Assembly: GCA_037954235.1 (NCBI GenBank)
Contig: JBBMOA010000019.1
Coordinates: 16,989,805 to 17,053,804, forward strand
Length of the DNA: 64,000 bases
Reading direction: 5' to 3'
Source: Aulostomus chinensis
Taxonomy: Eukaryota; Chordata; Actinopteri; Syngnathiformes; Aulostomidae
The notes under the pieces were generated by a model. That model saw only the letters and a program-made list of their open reading frames with translations. It was not told where the DNA came from and made no database searches. The translations under genes were made by a program, and so were the position numbers. This document shows, piece by piece, positions 1 through 11,660 of the stretch. Each line of letters starts with the position of its first letter. Position 1 is the first letter of the stretch.

Positions 1-1090
1 TCCTGACTCAGTTCATATTTGGTCACCAATAAACAAAGAAGTGCACGATGGAGCTTGTTGCCAGTTGGGTAACAACATGGTTTGGTTTTTTTTTGTCTTT
101 TAGCAGAACCCAACATCAATTCTGATCAAAAAGTAAAGCAAAGTCACACAGAAACATTAGATCATATCAAATTCTTGATGAGGTTAAATATCAGATGGTT
201 TATTGGGGTCTTTTTTTTTTTTCTTTTGGGATTGATTTCTGTTTGTTCCCAAACCCAGGCTGGTCCAGTCCATCTGGACCGGTCCACATCATAACAGGGG
301 TCTGGTCTGCATCCTAACAGGTTTGTCTGTTTCCTTTCAGACCCTGGTGTGGCTCATTGGTGGTGTTACAGGAGACAGACTAAATATATGGACCAGTGAT
401 TTTTCTCGGATTAACATGTGCAATAAAACACGCGTAAACTGGTGTAAAAAACCCGTTGTAGTTAAACAGTGTCATATGTCAGCGGGGATCCTTTTCATAA
501 TGACAACACTGGAGGGGAACAGCTTGGGATGCATCTGCAGGAGTTTGAGGAGAGGAAGGTGAGTAGGTTAAGAACATATTTAATAAGAAATACGGCAACA
601 AAAGCAGAAGGCTTTGGAAGCACACAGAGGATGAAACAAGATAGCGTTGTGCGCACAACCGCTTAAAGACGAGCGTGGTGGGATCAGAGTAGCTCCTCTC
701 GTCCAACCACGTTTCTGTACAATGGTGGCTGACAGCGAATCAGACCACACAGCGCATGAGCAAGAGCAATATGGTGATTAAACACTGTGCTTTAGTTTTA
801 CATGACACCTCAGGTCCTTTTAAAAAGGACAACAATAGACACCGACAAACGTTAGCATGAAAGTAAATCAGACCAAATTCAAAATGCTAATTTGTTGCAC
901 CTCTAGTCACAAAACCTGCCGGTACTTTGGATTTCATGTAGACTTTGACGGGAAGAGACTGTAGAAATAATGTAAGAGACATGGAGGACATTCCTCTCCG
1001 GTTTGACATGAACAGTGTTTGTGTTGGTCAAGAGTGACATTGGAATGAATAAAAATTCATAACCATCAGACCGAGAGGCAGGAAGTGAAA

Positions 1091-1156
1091 TGATTGCACA
1101 TGACGGAGACAGGTGCCAGCGTGTCAGGTGCTGGCGTCCTGGCTCCGTGTGCATCA
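1091..1156. other. 66-nt foldback resembling a miRNA precursor
   Basis: The two arms pair imperfectly. TGAT(t)GCACA pairs with TGTGCATCA, then CGGAG with CTCCG, AGG with CCT and GCCAGC with GCTGGC, around a 9-nt loop. That gives about 23 base pairs with small bulges, the general shape of a short pre-miRNA. The arms do not match any miRNA I recognise. Transcription and processing are not shown, and an old inverted repeat is the alternative. Confidence 0.4.
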
Positions 1157-1231
1157 CTTCACATATCGAAAATACAACAGCAACGCAGGTGAAGACTTTG
1201 ATCAGGATGCAGCTCTCACTTCATCCACCCC

Positions 1232-1267
1232 TGTGTGTGTGTGTGTGTGTGTGGGGGGGGGGGGGGG
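1232..1267. repeat. Compound microsatellite (TG)11 followed by G15
   Basis: An alternating TG tract runs directly into an uninterrupted run of 15 G. The G run could form a quadruplex and is prone to length variation and sequencing error. Confidence 0.95.
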
Positions 1268-2182
1268 CATGTGTTTAGAGACGTGAGCACATGCAAGCTG
1301 GTCCAAATTCACTGTGGTCAAATCAATATTTGATGTCCAAACATGAATAAATCAAACGTGCAGAAAAGAGAGATCTGGGGCCTCTTGTGTCACTACTTGC
1401 GTGGATCTCACACTAAGAAACTGCGGTCGCAAGAATCGCGAAAGCTGGACTCTATTCACACTTGGAGGTCATTTTTCTCACCTGAGTTCCGGGTACGTGG
1501 AACGCAACATGAGAAACATCTGGGAGAACACGAGGGCAGGAAGGATCAGAGTGGAGAAGAACGACTAAGAACAGAGCTGTGGATGACAAGGACTGATTAG
1601 CTAACAGGTGAATTCATCCAGAAAGGCGGGAAAAACAGGAAGTAACACAAAGACGTGCAACAGCTGGGCAATTTCAAATAAAATCGGAACTACAACGATG
1701 AACAATACAGATAAAAAGTCCGCATTTTCAGAGCAAAGCAGACAAATGGAGCAACGGCAGTTTTAAATCATTTAGCGACTCAAAAAAAAGAGGCATTTTC
1801 TGCAGAGGTTGAACGCTGAAGTACTTTAGGGGGTGAGTGATTATTAGTGACCAGAAACTCGAAATGAATAGTAACAATAGTGCCCATAGATTTATCACCC
1901 AATTGTACATTATTCTACTTAGCACTCCAGTATCTGTCCATCTCATAACACTAGCATTGTGCTGGTACTGGCCAGTTTCAGACAGATTCATTGTAAGTAA
2001 TGTATTATGTGTATTTTAAAACAGATGATATTTTGGCCCAATTAAATGTGACACGATGTCGCCGTGTTCTCGTCAACATCAGGCGCCCAGGTTAAACAGC
2101 TGTATTAATAGATTCTTGTAAGCTTCGACTACAAATGTTTAGCCAACAGACAAACAGCTTTGACTCCCACAAAGAGCAACAC

Positions 2183-2221
2183 CATCATCATCATCATCGT
2201 CGTCGTCATCATCATCATCAA
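2183..2221. repeat. Trinucleotide microsatellite (CAT)n with CGT interruptions
   Basis: About 13 triplets, CAT with an internal block of CGT. The minus strand would read as an aspartate run, but the surrounding frame shows no protein signature, so I treat it as a simple repeat. Confidence 0.9.
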
Positions 2222-2728
2222 GCCAATTGTTCACCCCATGAACGAGATTAGAGAAGTGCCTCGCTTTTTTTATGTGCCAGATGTTCGGCTTGCTTAACCA
2301 GCTGCTGGCCAGCCTCAGTGCACTGAGCCACACAGTGTGTGAGGTGTCGAAACCGAGCACGACCTTTCAAGTTGGGTGACAATTAGCGATGTTCACAAGC
2401 CAGTTTTACTTCGTAGAATGCAATTATTTTTATTAGAAATGTAGAAAACAGGTTTTGCGAGTAGGGAAACTAAAGAAGAACCGCAGAGACAAAGTTTTGG
2501 CTTCTAAAAATGAATAAAAATAAATCTCTTCCCACTTTCAGAATGATAATGAACCATTTTGAACCTAACGAGGAACAAAAAGTTGGGAATCGGTGGAGAA
2601 AAGATGTGAAATAGCTGGAGCCTCCCACGCAAAACCTAATTAATTCCCACTTCAAACACTCAGAGACAGAAATAAAGGTGTGAACACGTGGGGCCACTGA
2701 GCAGGGAGAAGGTCAGCTCCTGATAGAA

Positions 2729-2741
2729 CCCCCCCCCCCCC
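2729..2741. repeat. C13 homopolymer
   Basis: Uninterrupted run of 13 C, one of nine G or C runs of 10 or more in this window. Confidence 0.9.
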
Positions 2742-2804
2742 GCACCCAGTGACCCCTGATGAGCTACAGAGAGAGCTACATCTGTGCATAGAACAGAAGT
2801 ACAA

Positions 2805-2823
2805 ATATATATAAATATATATA

Positions 2824-2844
<21 letters not shown>
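2805..2844. repeat. Compound (AT)n-(GT)n microsatellite
   Basis: An AT-rich alternating tract passes directly into about ten GT units. Confidence 0.9.
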
Positions 2845-2854
<10 letters not shown>

Positions 2855-4358
2855 TTTAATTATATTTGAGTAGAACAGGGCGATCTCTCTGAATGAATGT
2901 GAATAAAAAGACTCCAGGTACGTACGTCTGAGATGTCTCACATCACAATGTTCACTTTTCTTGGGAGGCTTTACTCACTCCTCATCGAACACTTGTCGTC
3001 GCCGAACATTTTTTCCATCCGCAGCAGAAGACAAGGCCCGAGCTTCTAACGAGCGCTGGCGTTTGATACAGTATGTGTGGATTAGCTCCGGTGAAGCTAA
3101 CCTGATATTCTGACAGAACAGGTTGTTTTGTCTTGTGTCGTTCTCAGATTAGGCTTTGTGGGCTTAAGATTTTAGTGCATTAGCCCCGACATGCGCAGTT
3201 ATTTCAAGATCTCATTTGTAATTTTTTTGATGTCATCTGTATTTTAGTAACTTCGACGCTCATCCCAGCCGCGAGGGGCAGAGACGATCAATGGCAGCAG
3301 CTCGATAATAAACAGTTCTCTCTTATATCTGCCTTTTCTCACTCGTACCGTTCAAACTTTCTGAGATATTCCAGGTTTTTGGGGGATTTTTCTCCATCCA
3401 AAGTGAATGGGAATACCAGAAATCTTGACTTTTTTCATCTTTTTCCACTGTAATCAAGCCTTTTGAACTTGTCCATACTACTTGTACAAACCATGTAGGA
3501 TGACAATGCTACCTTTAAAACATTCACAACCCTCTCAACTTTTTTTTTAACTAATTTATTCATGTGATCGATACTTTCTTTGCATCTTTTTGATGAAACA
3601 AACCATTTGTTCCTTAAAATTGGATACATTAGGTTAAGCTGTTTCTCATTTCATGGGTTCGACCTGGATGTCACCTTACAACTTGTTACACATGGCTTTT
3701 TTTTTTTTTTTTTAGCTTTGCTGAGTGTTTGCAGGTCTCATTTTTTGACATGTCTGATTATTTAATGGAACTAAGCTCAGACCTTTCACAGTAAATCACA
3801 CAGCACAGTAAAATATATGTGAAACTTATTTATAAACCCTAGCTGTTTAGCTGCTAGATCTCCACCTAGAAACCCTGAGTTATATAAAAAAAAAGCTCTT
3901 TTACATGTATTCATAAAATATTCTCTCCTAAGTGAGCTAACTGTGATTGGTATCTCTGACCTACTTAATTTGGTCTTGGTCCAAAGGGCCTTTCTGGTTG
4001 ACCCTGATCAAGACCAACTGCATTTTATCACAGGACTTAATGTGTTACAACTCCCCTCATTATGATGTCACACCAACACGCTTACAGTTATGATCAATTA
4101 GTTTTAAAATTGGTGCGGTGTTGGTCTGGACCTCCCTCATTGACCCAGTCCTGCCCCTCCTCTGTCTTGGTCTCATCTTGGTTTATCTAGTCTCCATGAC
4201 AACACTGCTGTTTTTCCAAATGTATCTTTCCTATTTTGCTGTGCATGATTGCCATATAATATACAACAGAAGAATATTACACAAACCTTAACGAGGGGAC
4301 TTAAGCAAATTCCATTTTTAAAGACTGATTTTGTAAAAAGAGGCAGCTGAAAGTGTGA

Positions 4359-4378
4359 CCCCCCCCCCCCCCCCCCCC
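4359..4378. repeat. C20 homopolymer
   Basis: The longest G/C homopolymer in the window, 20 C in a row. Its length is uncertain because such runs are error-prone in sequencing. Confidence 0.9.
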
Positions 4379-4950
4379 ATCCCTCTTGAGTAACAACGTG
4401 CATGTGAGGGAAAATCAGGTTGGCCCATCCTTGACCCGCTACCATGAAGGATGGACGTTTTAACAGAAAGGGCAAAGGTCAGTGCAGAAGCAGGTCACAT
4501 AAGAAGATCGAAATTGGTCTCGTGACCCACACGGGTAACACGGGACAGTGAAGCACGAGGACGGCCGAGGACAGATGTCTCTCTTCACCCCTCACCTGTT
4601 CCTCTGTTCACGAAGCCGTAACAGTGGTAGAGTTCACATTGCGTCCTCCGTCATTTCATTTCTCAACACGCAAACTTCCTTTGACTGAGTCGTTGTTGAT
4701 GAGCAGCGACTGCCTGGCCGTAAAGCATCAGCGATCAATAGCGTTCAATGCTTTGTTTCTCTTCTCACCAGCACAACAGAAGCGCCTGCGCGGTGACGGC
4801 TGGCCGCTGGTGAGCCTGCACCACGAGTCACTGTGACCACCATATAGCAAAATGCACCAAGTTGAGCTGTCGCATTGGCATCACTCAAACGGGTATCACT
4901 TAAAAATATGACCTCATTCATGAGGGTTCGTTCACGCTTTGTCAAATGTG

Positions 4951-5125
4951 AGCGCTAACAAGCATTAATAAAGCATAACTAATTATTCATTTATGGTCTT
5001 TGTGACCTTGATTACAATGATAATCGCCTGATTACTTGACACATTTGTTAACTGTTAACTTACCATTACGAAGCATTAAGTAACTTTTATCAACGCCGCC
5101 CTAATGTAAGGTGTTACTGCTTAAT
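4951..5125 (-). repeat. Possible old dispersed repeat rich in CATTAA/TTAATG motifs
   Basis: The stretch has recurrent motifs such as GCATTAATAAAGCATAA, GAAGCATTAAGTAAC and TGTAAGGTGTTAC. These resemble a repeat seen widely in fish genomes that I cannot name. Boundaries and orientation are guesses, and no terminal repeats or target duplication were found. Confidence 0.25.
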
Positions 5126-5394
5126 CAAGACATTAACGGCGTTGAAATTGATCTCCAATCGCTTGATTTTGCTTAAACTGCGTTATTTTGAAGCTGGACT
5201 ACTTTCTATGCCCTTTGTTTTGAAACCATCACAACTAGTTAACTTGTGTTTATTTTTACAGCAACACAGCAGCCTGAGAGAGATGGAGAAAGTGTTACTT
5301 GAGGCAAATGCGCGTTCATTTTGTAGAAATATCATCCTCGTGTGAGAGGTGGCCTGTCTTTGTGCGTTCTCTAAGGCCTACAGGAAACAGGTCA

Positions 5395-5530
5395 CGGATT
5401 ACTCATTCACACTCACACACCGGTGGCTGAGTGCAAGGCGCCAACTTCAATGTCTTGCTCAAAGATACTTCAACACAGTCTGGGGAGCTGGGGGGTAGAA
5501 CCTGGAACCTCATGTGGTTCTCATTCATTC
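5395..5530 (-). mobile_element. Decayed SINE-like fragment
   Basis: Read on the minus strand it shows a B-box-like GGTTCTACCCC, then a phrase containing GAGCAAGACATTGAAG and a segment ending TGTGAGTGTGAATGAG. The same phrases occur in the better-preserved SINEs of this window, for example the one ending at 62571. The A box is not clear and no target duplication is visible, so it is truncated or degraded. Confidence 0.4.
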
Positions 5531-7145
5531 CTTATACTCTGAGAAAGTAACACATTAACTCGCATAACTGAGTCAGGAGGAGCAAGACGTCAGGAGATTA
5601 GCCGGTGCGTTTCTGATGACCAAACCTGCGGGCGAGGAGATGTCGAGACGTTGTCATTCGTTTCTGTTGGAACTCAAACCAAGATCTCCCCCTAACCAAG
5701 TGCTTTGCTTCTGGAAACCCAACCAGACAACTGCAGCGCTGTCAAAATGACGAGCCAAAAACCCCTTGTGTGCTTGTGCAGATCGCTGTACTGTAGGTAG
5801 GAGTTCAATACGAACATCTCATTAGGATGTGATATCATGTCAGTGTTTCAAGGCAAAACAGAGATTCACAGATTCAAAGATATCTATAGAAAACACAGGT
5901 GTGTTTTTTCCTCTCAACGCCGGCGTCAAGGAGATTTATGTGTTTCCTGAAAAAAAAAAAAAAAGAGACTTAAACACCGGTGATGAGGGACGGTGCAGAG
6001 GTGTGTGTCACGCCGCACACTTGCTTGTACAACTGCTCTTCATGTTCCGTCTCTCTTGGGATTCACACACTCCAGCTCCACTCTTAATGAGAGTGCTAAT
6101 CATCCAATGCATTGGACCAGCCAGACAATACTTTATCTATCCTCAGGGGTAGACGTGGAAATAATGATTCATTAACTCAGGTGAAGAAGGGTATGTGATT
6201 AAATCAATATTTTTATTCCAGCAGCCTCCATCTGAACCCTCCCTTCAAGCCCTTCCTGCTGTATGTTCTTGTCTTTGCCACTAAGGACTATTATTGATAG
6301 ACAAAGATCTCCTGTCGTGAGCGTCTGCTTTTCACGATCTTTACTGATAATCCCGTCAAACAATGACATGATATATTTTCAGTGAGACTGCCAATGGCTA
6401 GAGAAAGTACCAGCAGTTGCAACTGGCGACACGGATGAGTCCTTGTCAGACACTGAACCAGCAGCATTTCTGATTCCATCTTGTCTTAATAACGAAAAGT
6501 CTCTTGGGCTTTTGGAACAAACGTCTCGGTGTGTGAATGTTTCATGGTGTCTACATCCAAATTTGATCACGACAGACAGAAGAAGCCGAATATCGGAAGC
6601 GGAGGGGACGGGGAACGGCAGCGAGAACGATTAAAAGGACGACTTGTCTTTTGACGTCTCCAATCCGAGCAGATAAAAACAACACTGTTTCATCCAACCC
6701 GTAGAATGGTTAAGTCATAGGGATCAGTTTGATCTCAATGAAGAAGTTTAAATCCAGTCTGAATAAAAGTGGTGCAACTGTTAACGGTCTCGTTGGGAAT
6801 AATGGCAGAAACAGAACACAGTGTTCAGGCAGGTAAGAGGAGCGTTTACACCAAGACGTGTCGATGATGAAGCGGCAACTATTAAGGTGACGACGCATCG
6901 GCCTGCTGATGATCTTGACTCTGGTGTTTTGTAGCCTCCGGCTTGTTTGGCGCAGCTGCATCATGGAATGTTTCTAGATCCTGACCCCGGGTCGATGGCA
7001 TCGTCTCGCTCAGCAGGAACAGATAGTGGTATGGATTTATGCTCCCTCAGGGGAGAATGTTTTTGGTGGAGTTACACCGATGTTATGATTTTGACTGTGA
7101 GCAGTACAGGATGGGCGAGGGAAGGAAGGACTTGGGATTAGTCTT

Positions 7146-7160
7146 AGCGCCACCTGCTGG
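7146..7160 (-). promoter_or_regulatory. CTCF-consensus match
   Basis: The minus strand reads CCAGCAGGTGGCGCT, which fits every position of the vertebrate CTCF core consensus CCASYAGRKGGCRSY. A second match in the same orientation starts 186 bp away. Consensus fit is seen directly; protein binding is inferred. Confidence 0.45.
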
Positions 7161-7331
7161 AAACAGGCTTCTATTTTTCACTTTGATGTATTCCTCTTCG
7201 AAACTGAAGCACCTGATGATGGGTTACTGTGAAGAGTTTGGCATAGAACAGGAAATGGAACTGGAAATGGCCGGATCTTTCAGTCCCGTCGGTCCCGACC
7301 TGATGACATCAACAAGCTTCATTTAAGTCGC

Positions 7332-7346
7332 AGTGCCACCTGGTGG
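7332..7346 (-). promoter_or_regulatory. CTCF-consensus match
   Basis: The minus strand reads CCACCAGGTGGCACT, again a full match to CCASYAGRKGGCRSY. The flank after each site (AAACAGG and TTACAGG on the plus strand) is similar, so the two sites may lie in related copies of one short repeat. Confidence 0.45.
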
Positions 7347-8047
7347 TTACAGGCAGTCTGACGCAGCAAATGTCCTGTGATGCATGTTTGCGACCAGTGT
7401 AATTCTCCGTTATCCCTAGAGTTTTATTTATTAATTGAAAGGTTGATTAGAAAATACAACAAGGAAACAAACTTAGTTCAATTTCTATTTATGTTTTATT
7501 TCCGTTCAGTAAATATATTGTTTGAATCTGCCAATTTTCAGGCGATATTATTTGGAGGATAACTCCAGCAAGCTTGGCTACAGCTAGCAAATCCCTCCCT
7601 TCCTGCTCCGTCAGAGGAAGGAGCCCTCTGGTATTTCCTCTATTCTCTACTTGTACGTAACCAGACAAAAGCGTCTCACACCTTTCTCAGTGTTTCCACA
7701 CATGCTCCCGTTTGCCAGAATGACTCATTTCATCCTGGAATGCCTGATGGTGTGTTTGCGGTGTAAAGAGAGAGAGAAGGGCATCAGGTGTTTTTCTCAG
7801 ACCTGTACATAGGTGTCCAATTTGCTTCATTCACTCAAAGAAGTGCTACCTCTAACCCCCCAAATTCACACTTTCTTCTCCACCTTCGAATTCCACATTT
7901 TCTCCCATGACTGTGGCTGCTTTTGGTCACTTTACTTGATTTTAACCTTTTACATGGTTGCGCTCATTGCCTGGCAACATTTTTGCTCTGGTTTGCTCTT
8001 GTTTGTTCTCCATCTGTCTTTCTTTTCATAACGTGAGTCCAAGTTAT

Positions 8048-8110
8048 AATATATATATATACATATATATATATGTATATATATATATATTTTTTATAGT
8101 ATATATATAA
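8048..8110. repeat. AT-rich alternating tract
   Basis: Imperfect (AT)n with ACAT and GTAT interruptions followed by a T run. It is prone to unwinding or cruciform formation; no gene-related signal is attached. Confidence 0.9.
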
Positions 8111-9677
8111 AATTTTGTGGCAAAATTGATGGGTTTTTACTCTTGAGAGTCCATTAAGCGTATTTTTTTTAATTCTTTTGATTTTGTCTTTATTTTAAAA
8201 GTTTCAAACATTTTACTTCATCCGTCATTATTTTTGTTCAATTTCAGTTCGATGTATGTATCACCGTTCCTTGTGATTTCGTCCTCCTGAGGGGTTTAAA
8301 GTAGCAAAGCAAAACAAAACAAAAAAGCCACATGTTGAAGCTGTACTTTAGCAAAATCAACGAGAATTTTAAAAAAAACTGACATCAATAACGAAAGTGT
8401 GATGAGTGGACGCTGCAAGGCAAATCAGGTGGAAACACGAGTGAAGAGTTTCTCTAGATAATCAAACTAACAATGGCAAAGTGTGAACGTGTCGCTCTTC
8501 ACAATCTGAAGATGAATTATTGTTGGTCCCAGTTTTGCTCATCAAATTGTTGCATTATTCAGTAAAATAGTTTTCTTTGCGTTGCCCTTATTCACCTGAC
8601 TTGTATTTAACCGCGCAGGTGAAGACACGTGTTTGATGCCTCTCACCGAATAATTGTCATTGTTGCTGCGGTCTTTCACACGTGATATGACTTCTCATAT
8701 CTGTGTGTGTTATGAGGCAAAAATATGACATACATGTTATAATTGTATTTCTTTGCCTTGTAACAGACAAAAAAAACCTTTATGTAATAGGATGCATGTC
8801 AAAAAGGGGTTTTGTACGTGTTCTTCCACAACATGTGACTCTCATGGAATGAAGAAAGCTAAAAAACATGGAAAGATGCGAGCCCTCAGGACAGCTGCAC
8901 GCATGAGTGACACATTTTACGAGGACGTATATGTGAGACTGCACACTCCCTGCGGTGGAATAACTTAGTGACTCGATGTGAAGCCATCAGTGAATGACAC
9001 AACGTCGAGGACACAGGAGGCATCCGGTCCACTCCATCACACCTTGGCAAAGAAAATAATCCTGACAGAAGCTTCTCATGGCTGCTTCAGAGGACTTTGA
9101 AGAATAATAGTCCTGGCAAACAAGGGTACTCGAAAACAAAATCAAGGAGCCAGATATAAGCCCTCGGTTGGTTTTTGAAGACAGCGTAACAAATTGAGGC
9201 CCGCGCACAACAAGCAGTGCCTTTGAAATCCAACACTAACTTATAAATGCAAGGAAGCTTAACAAAATGTGATAGACATCTGTATCCACTTCCTTTCTCA
9301 TGTCACAAGCTCCTCAGGCCAGAGCACTAATCAAAGAGAACAGCACACACTCTTACATCAAGGGCTTTTCATGTGCTTGTGTTTAGACTTGCGGGATGTG
9401 CATTAAAGAGGAAGACATCAATGAGGGAAATTCATCACTTTGGCTGTCCGTGCCCTTTGCCCATAATTTCTCAGATAGATGGAAGATGGCGCATGCTGAA
9501 GAGAAGCGTGGATCCACTGCTATTATCCTTCAAACAGCAGCTGTTTAAGCGAATGGGGTTTTGAAATTCAAATGCAACAATGGCTCATTTTTCATTATCT
9601 AGACAGAGCAATTCTCCTAGACTTTAAGAATGCTTCAGCAAAAAAGAAATAGCCCTTGACTCCAAAAAAAAAAAAGA

Positions 9678-9776
9678 ATTAACATTATACTTTATTGATC
9701 CCTGTTGGGTAATTGTCTTTCTGCTTCTTCCTCATTTCTGCAGCTGCTAAGGAGTCGCAATTTTGCTCAAGGACAC
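9678..9776 (-). mobile_element. Probable LINE 3'-end fragment
   Basis: The plus strand begins TACTTTATTGATCCC and carries TTTTGCTCAAGGACACC about 80 bp on. This is the reverse complement of the 3' end typical of several fish non-LTR retrotransposons, where a GGGATCAATAAAGTA-like end is usual. No coding part is left. The exact family cannot be fixed from so short a piece. Confidence 0.4.
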
Positions 9777-9799
9777 CTGGGGCCAGATGCATAAAAACT

Positions 9800-9801
9800 G
9801 G

Positions 9802-9829
<28 letters not shown>
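9800..9829. repeat. (TG)n microsatellite
   Basis: About 15 uninterrupted TG units. Confidence 0.95.
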
Positions 9830-9832
<3 letters not shown>

Positions 9833-11596
9833 ATTCATGACTAAAACTTTGCCTATGCACAGAGGAGAGTATCATCCCATGAAAAATGACTAGAAAGGCC
9901 GTAAATGCAAAAGGAGATGTCATCTGCCTGCTGTAGTAGTAAAAAAACGTTGGAAGTACGCCAGTCTATAATGTAGAGTCGCGGCTCCTGAACTTTGTTG
10001 AAGTCCTGCACCTCCTGAAACATTCAACTTAGTGCTGTGTAGCCGTCTACCTCCACAGACGGGCAACTTTCATCAGATGTTTACCATATTTATAAGCCTG
10101 ATGAAAAAAAAGTACACGCAAAAAAAAAACCTCAAGCGGGACTCATACGGTTTATGAAGACGTGACAGTGATATTAACAGTTTTTGCTCTGTATTCAGTC
10201 TCACAAGCATTTCATATTCCATCAAAAGCAACCAACACGAGGCACATCAGTTCAAGCACAGCACGAGAGACTTTTCTTCACTGTAGGAGAAGATGCTAGC
10301 AGGCTAGGCTAACGCTGCTAATGCTAGCGCCCTGAGGTGCTGTATCGGAAGCCATTTTTCAGCTGCTGTACAGCATCAAGCAATATTTTGCACTTCTCAT
10401 ACGGGTTTGGTGCAAGGTTGTCTCAGCCATTTATACATATTGGAGCAGGTTAGGCAACGGGACAAAGTCCCATTATACATTAAAAATAACAGCTCAAATC
10501 TGTTTCTCAGCTCTTATCAGAATCTGTTGAGGTAAGAGTACTGGCTGGGCCCAGGACGAAGCGTGGACCAACAAAGTGGCGGGTTTTGAGGAGGAGGTGT
10601 GTGTTCTCTTCCTGCTCCGGCAGACAGGTTTCGCAAAAGAAAACCTAAATCATCATCTTTCCCCAGAAGGTCATTAATCCAGTGGTGACAGTGGGTCTGC
10701 TTTAAATAACACTGTCCCTTATTGATAACAATCAACAGAATGCTGCTTGACCTCCTGGTAGATGCCAATCTGATTCATTGCAATGGTTCTGATACAGCTG
10801 ATAACAGCCATTTCATTTTCCACTTCATGAAATGACGAGCAAAGCTGCACAATTTCATTTTTATCTGAATAAAAATGAATTTGTTGTTTGTATCATGGAA
10901 GGAAAACGAGTCAAAGAGCTCCCTCTCTATCATAAATCATATATAGAAAACAGTTCTGCCCAATTACCGTAAAATGATAAACATAATCAATCTCTGAAGT
11001 TGACATGGAAACAAAAGCACCCAGGAAATGGTTTCAGTTAACAAGTGAACATGTCAGTCCAGCATCATCTTCTCAATGGCTTCAATATGAACAACAAGAC
11101 CTGAGGACTAATTCAAAATATTTTCAACATAAAGCGCTCCGGCGTATCAACATTATATGATCGTCAGATACATTGATTAACGTTTCTTGTTGATATTAAA
11201 ATAAATGAAGTTGATCCAAAATGTTTCTTTTTTTCTAAATTAGAATCCTGTAAATGGGATTTCAAGGATGTAGGGTTGAAGAAAAATTGACATTTGTGAG
11301 ATAATTAGATTTGGAAAGAGACTGAAATGATCTGACCTCACACGCAGATCTTTTAAGACTTCAACAGTCGGCATAAATGAGTTGATAAATGGGGCCTTTA
11401 ACACCCAATTAACTTTCCATTATGTGTAAACTTTAAACTGAAAAAGTCTGCAAAATATGGAAGTGGTAAAGGGGCCTCTTATTTCTTTTCCACCAATTAT
11501 TCCAAGCCACAATAAGCAAAACTGATTACTCAACACAACATGAGGCTGCATGTAGAGCCCTGAGGTGTGTGAGAGCCATTGTAATGCACAGCGAGA

Positions 11597-11598
<2 letters not shown>

Positions 11599-11659
<61 letters not shown>
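11599..11659. repeat. (TG)n microsatellite, about 30 units
   Basis: Long uninterrupted alternating TG tract ending in GTGGTGGTGG. Likely highly polymorphic. Confidence 0.95.

Positions 11660-11660
<1 letters not shown>

Larger units (their letters stand above)
1..5394. other. Non-coding spacer, no recognisable gene
   Basis: All six frames hold only short open stretches (under about 100 codons) with no recognisable domain. The sequence carries simple repeats, long C and G runs, one strong foldback and probably an old dispersed repeat near 5 kb, each listed separately. Nothing else stands out. Confidence 0.7.

Noticed and set aside
341..558. A candidate exon between a good acceptor (TTTCCTTTCAG) and a near-consensus donor (AAG then GTGAGT), open in one frame
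   Set aside because: Codon use is AT-rich and not coding-like, residues match no known domain, and acceptor-donor pairs at this spacing are common by chance in vertebrate spacer DNA.
2139..2360. Minus-strand frame with a run of about 12 aspartates
   Set aside because: The run is simply the translated (CAT)n microsatellite; flanking residues show no domain.
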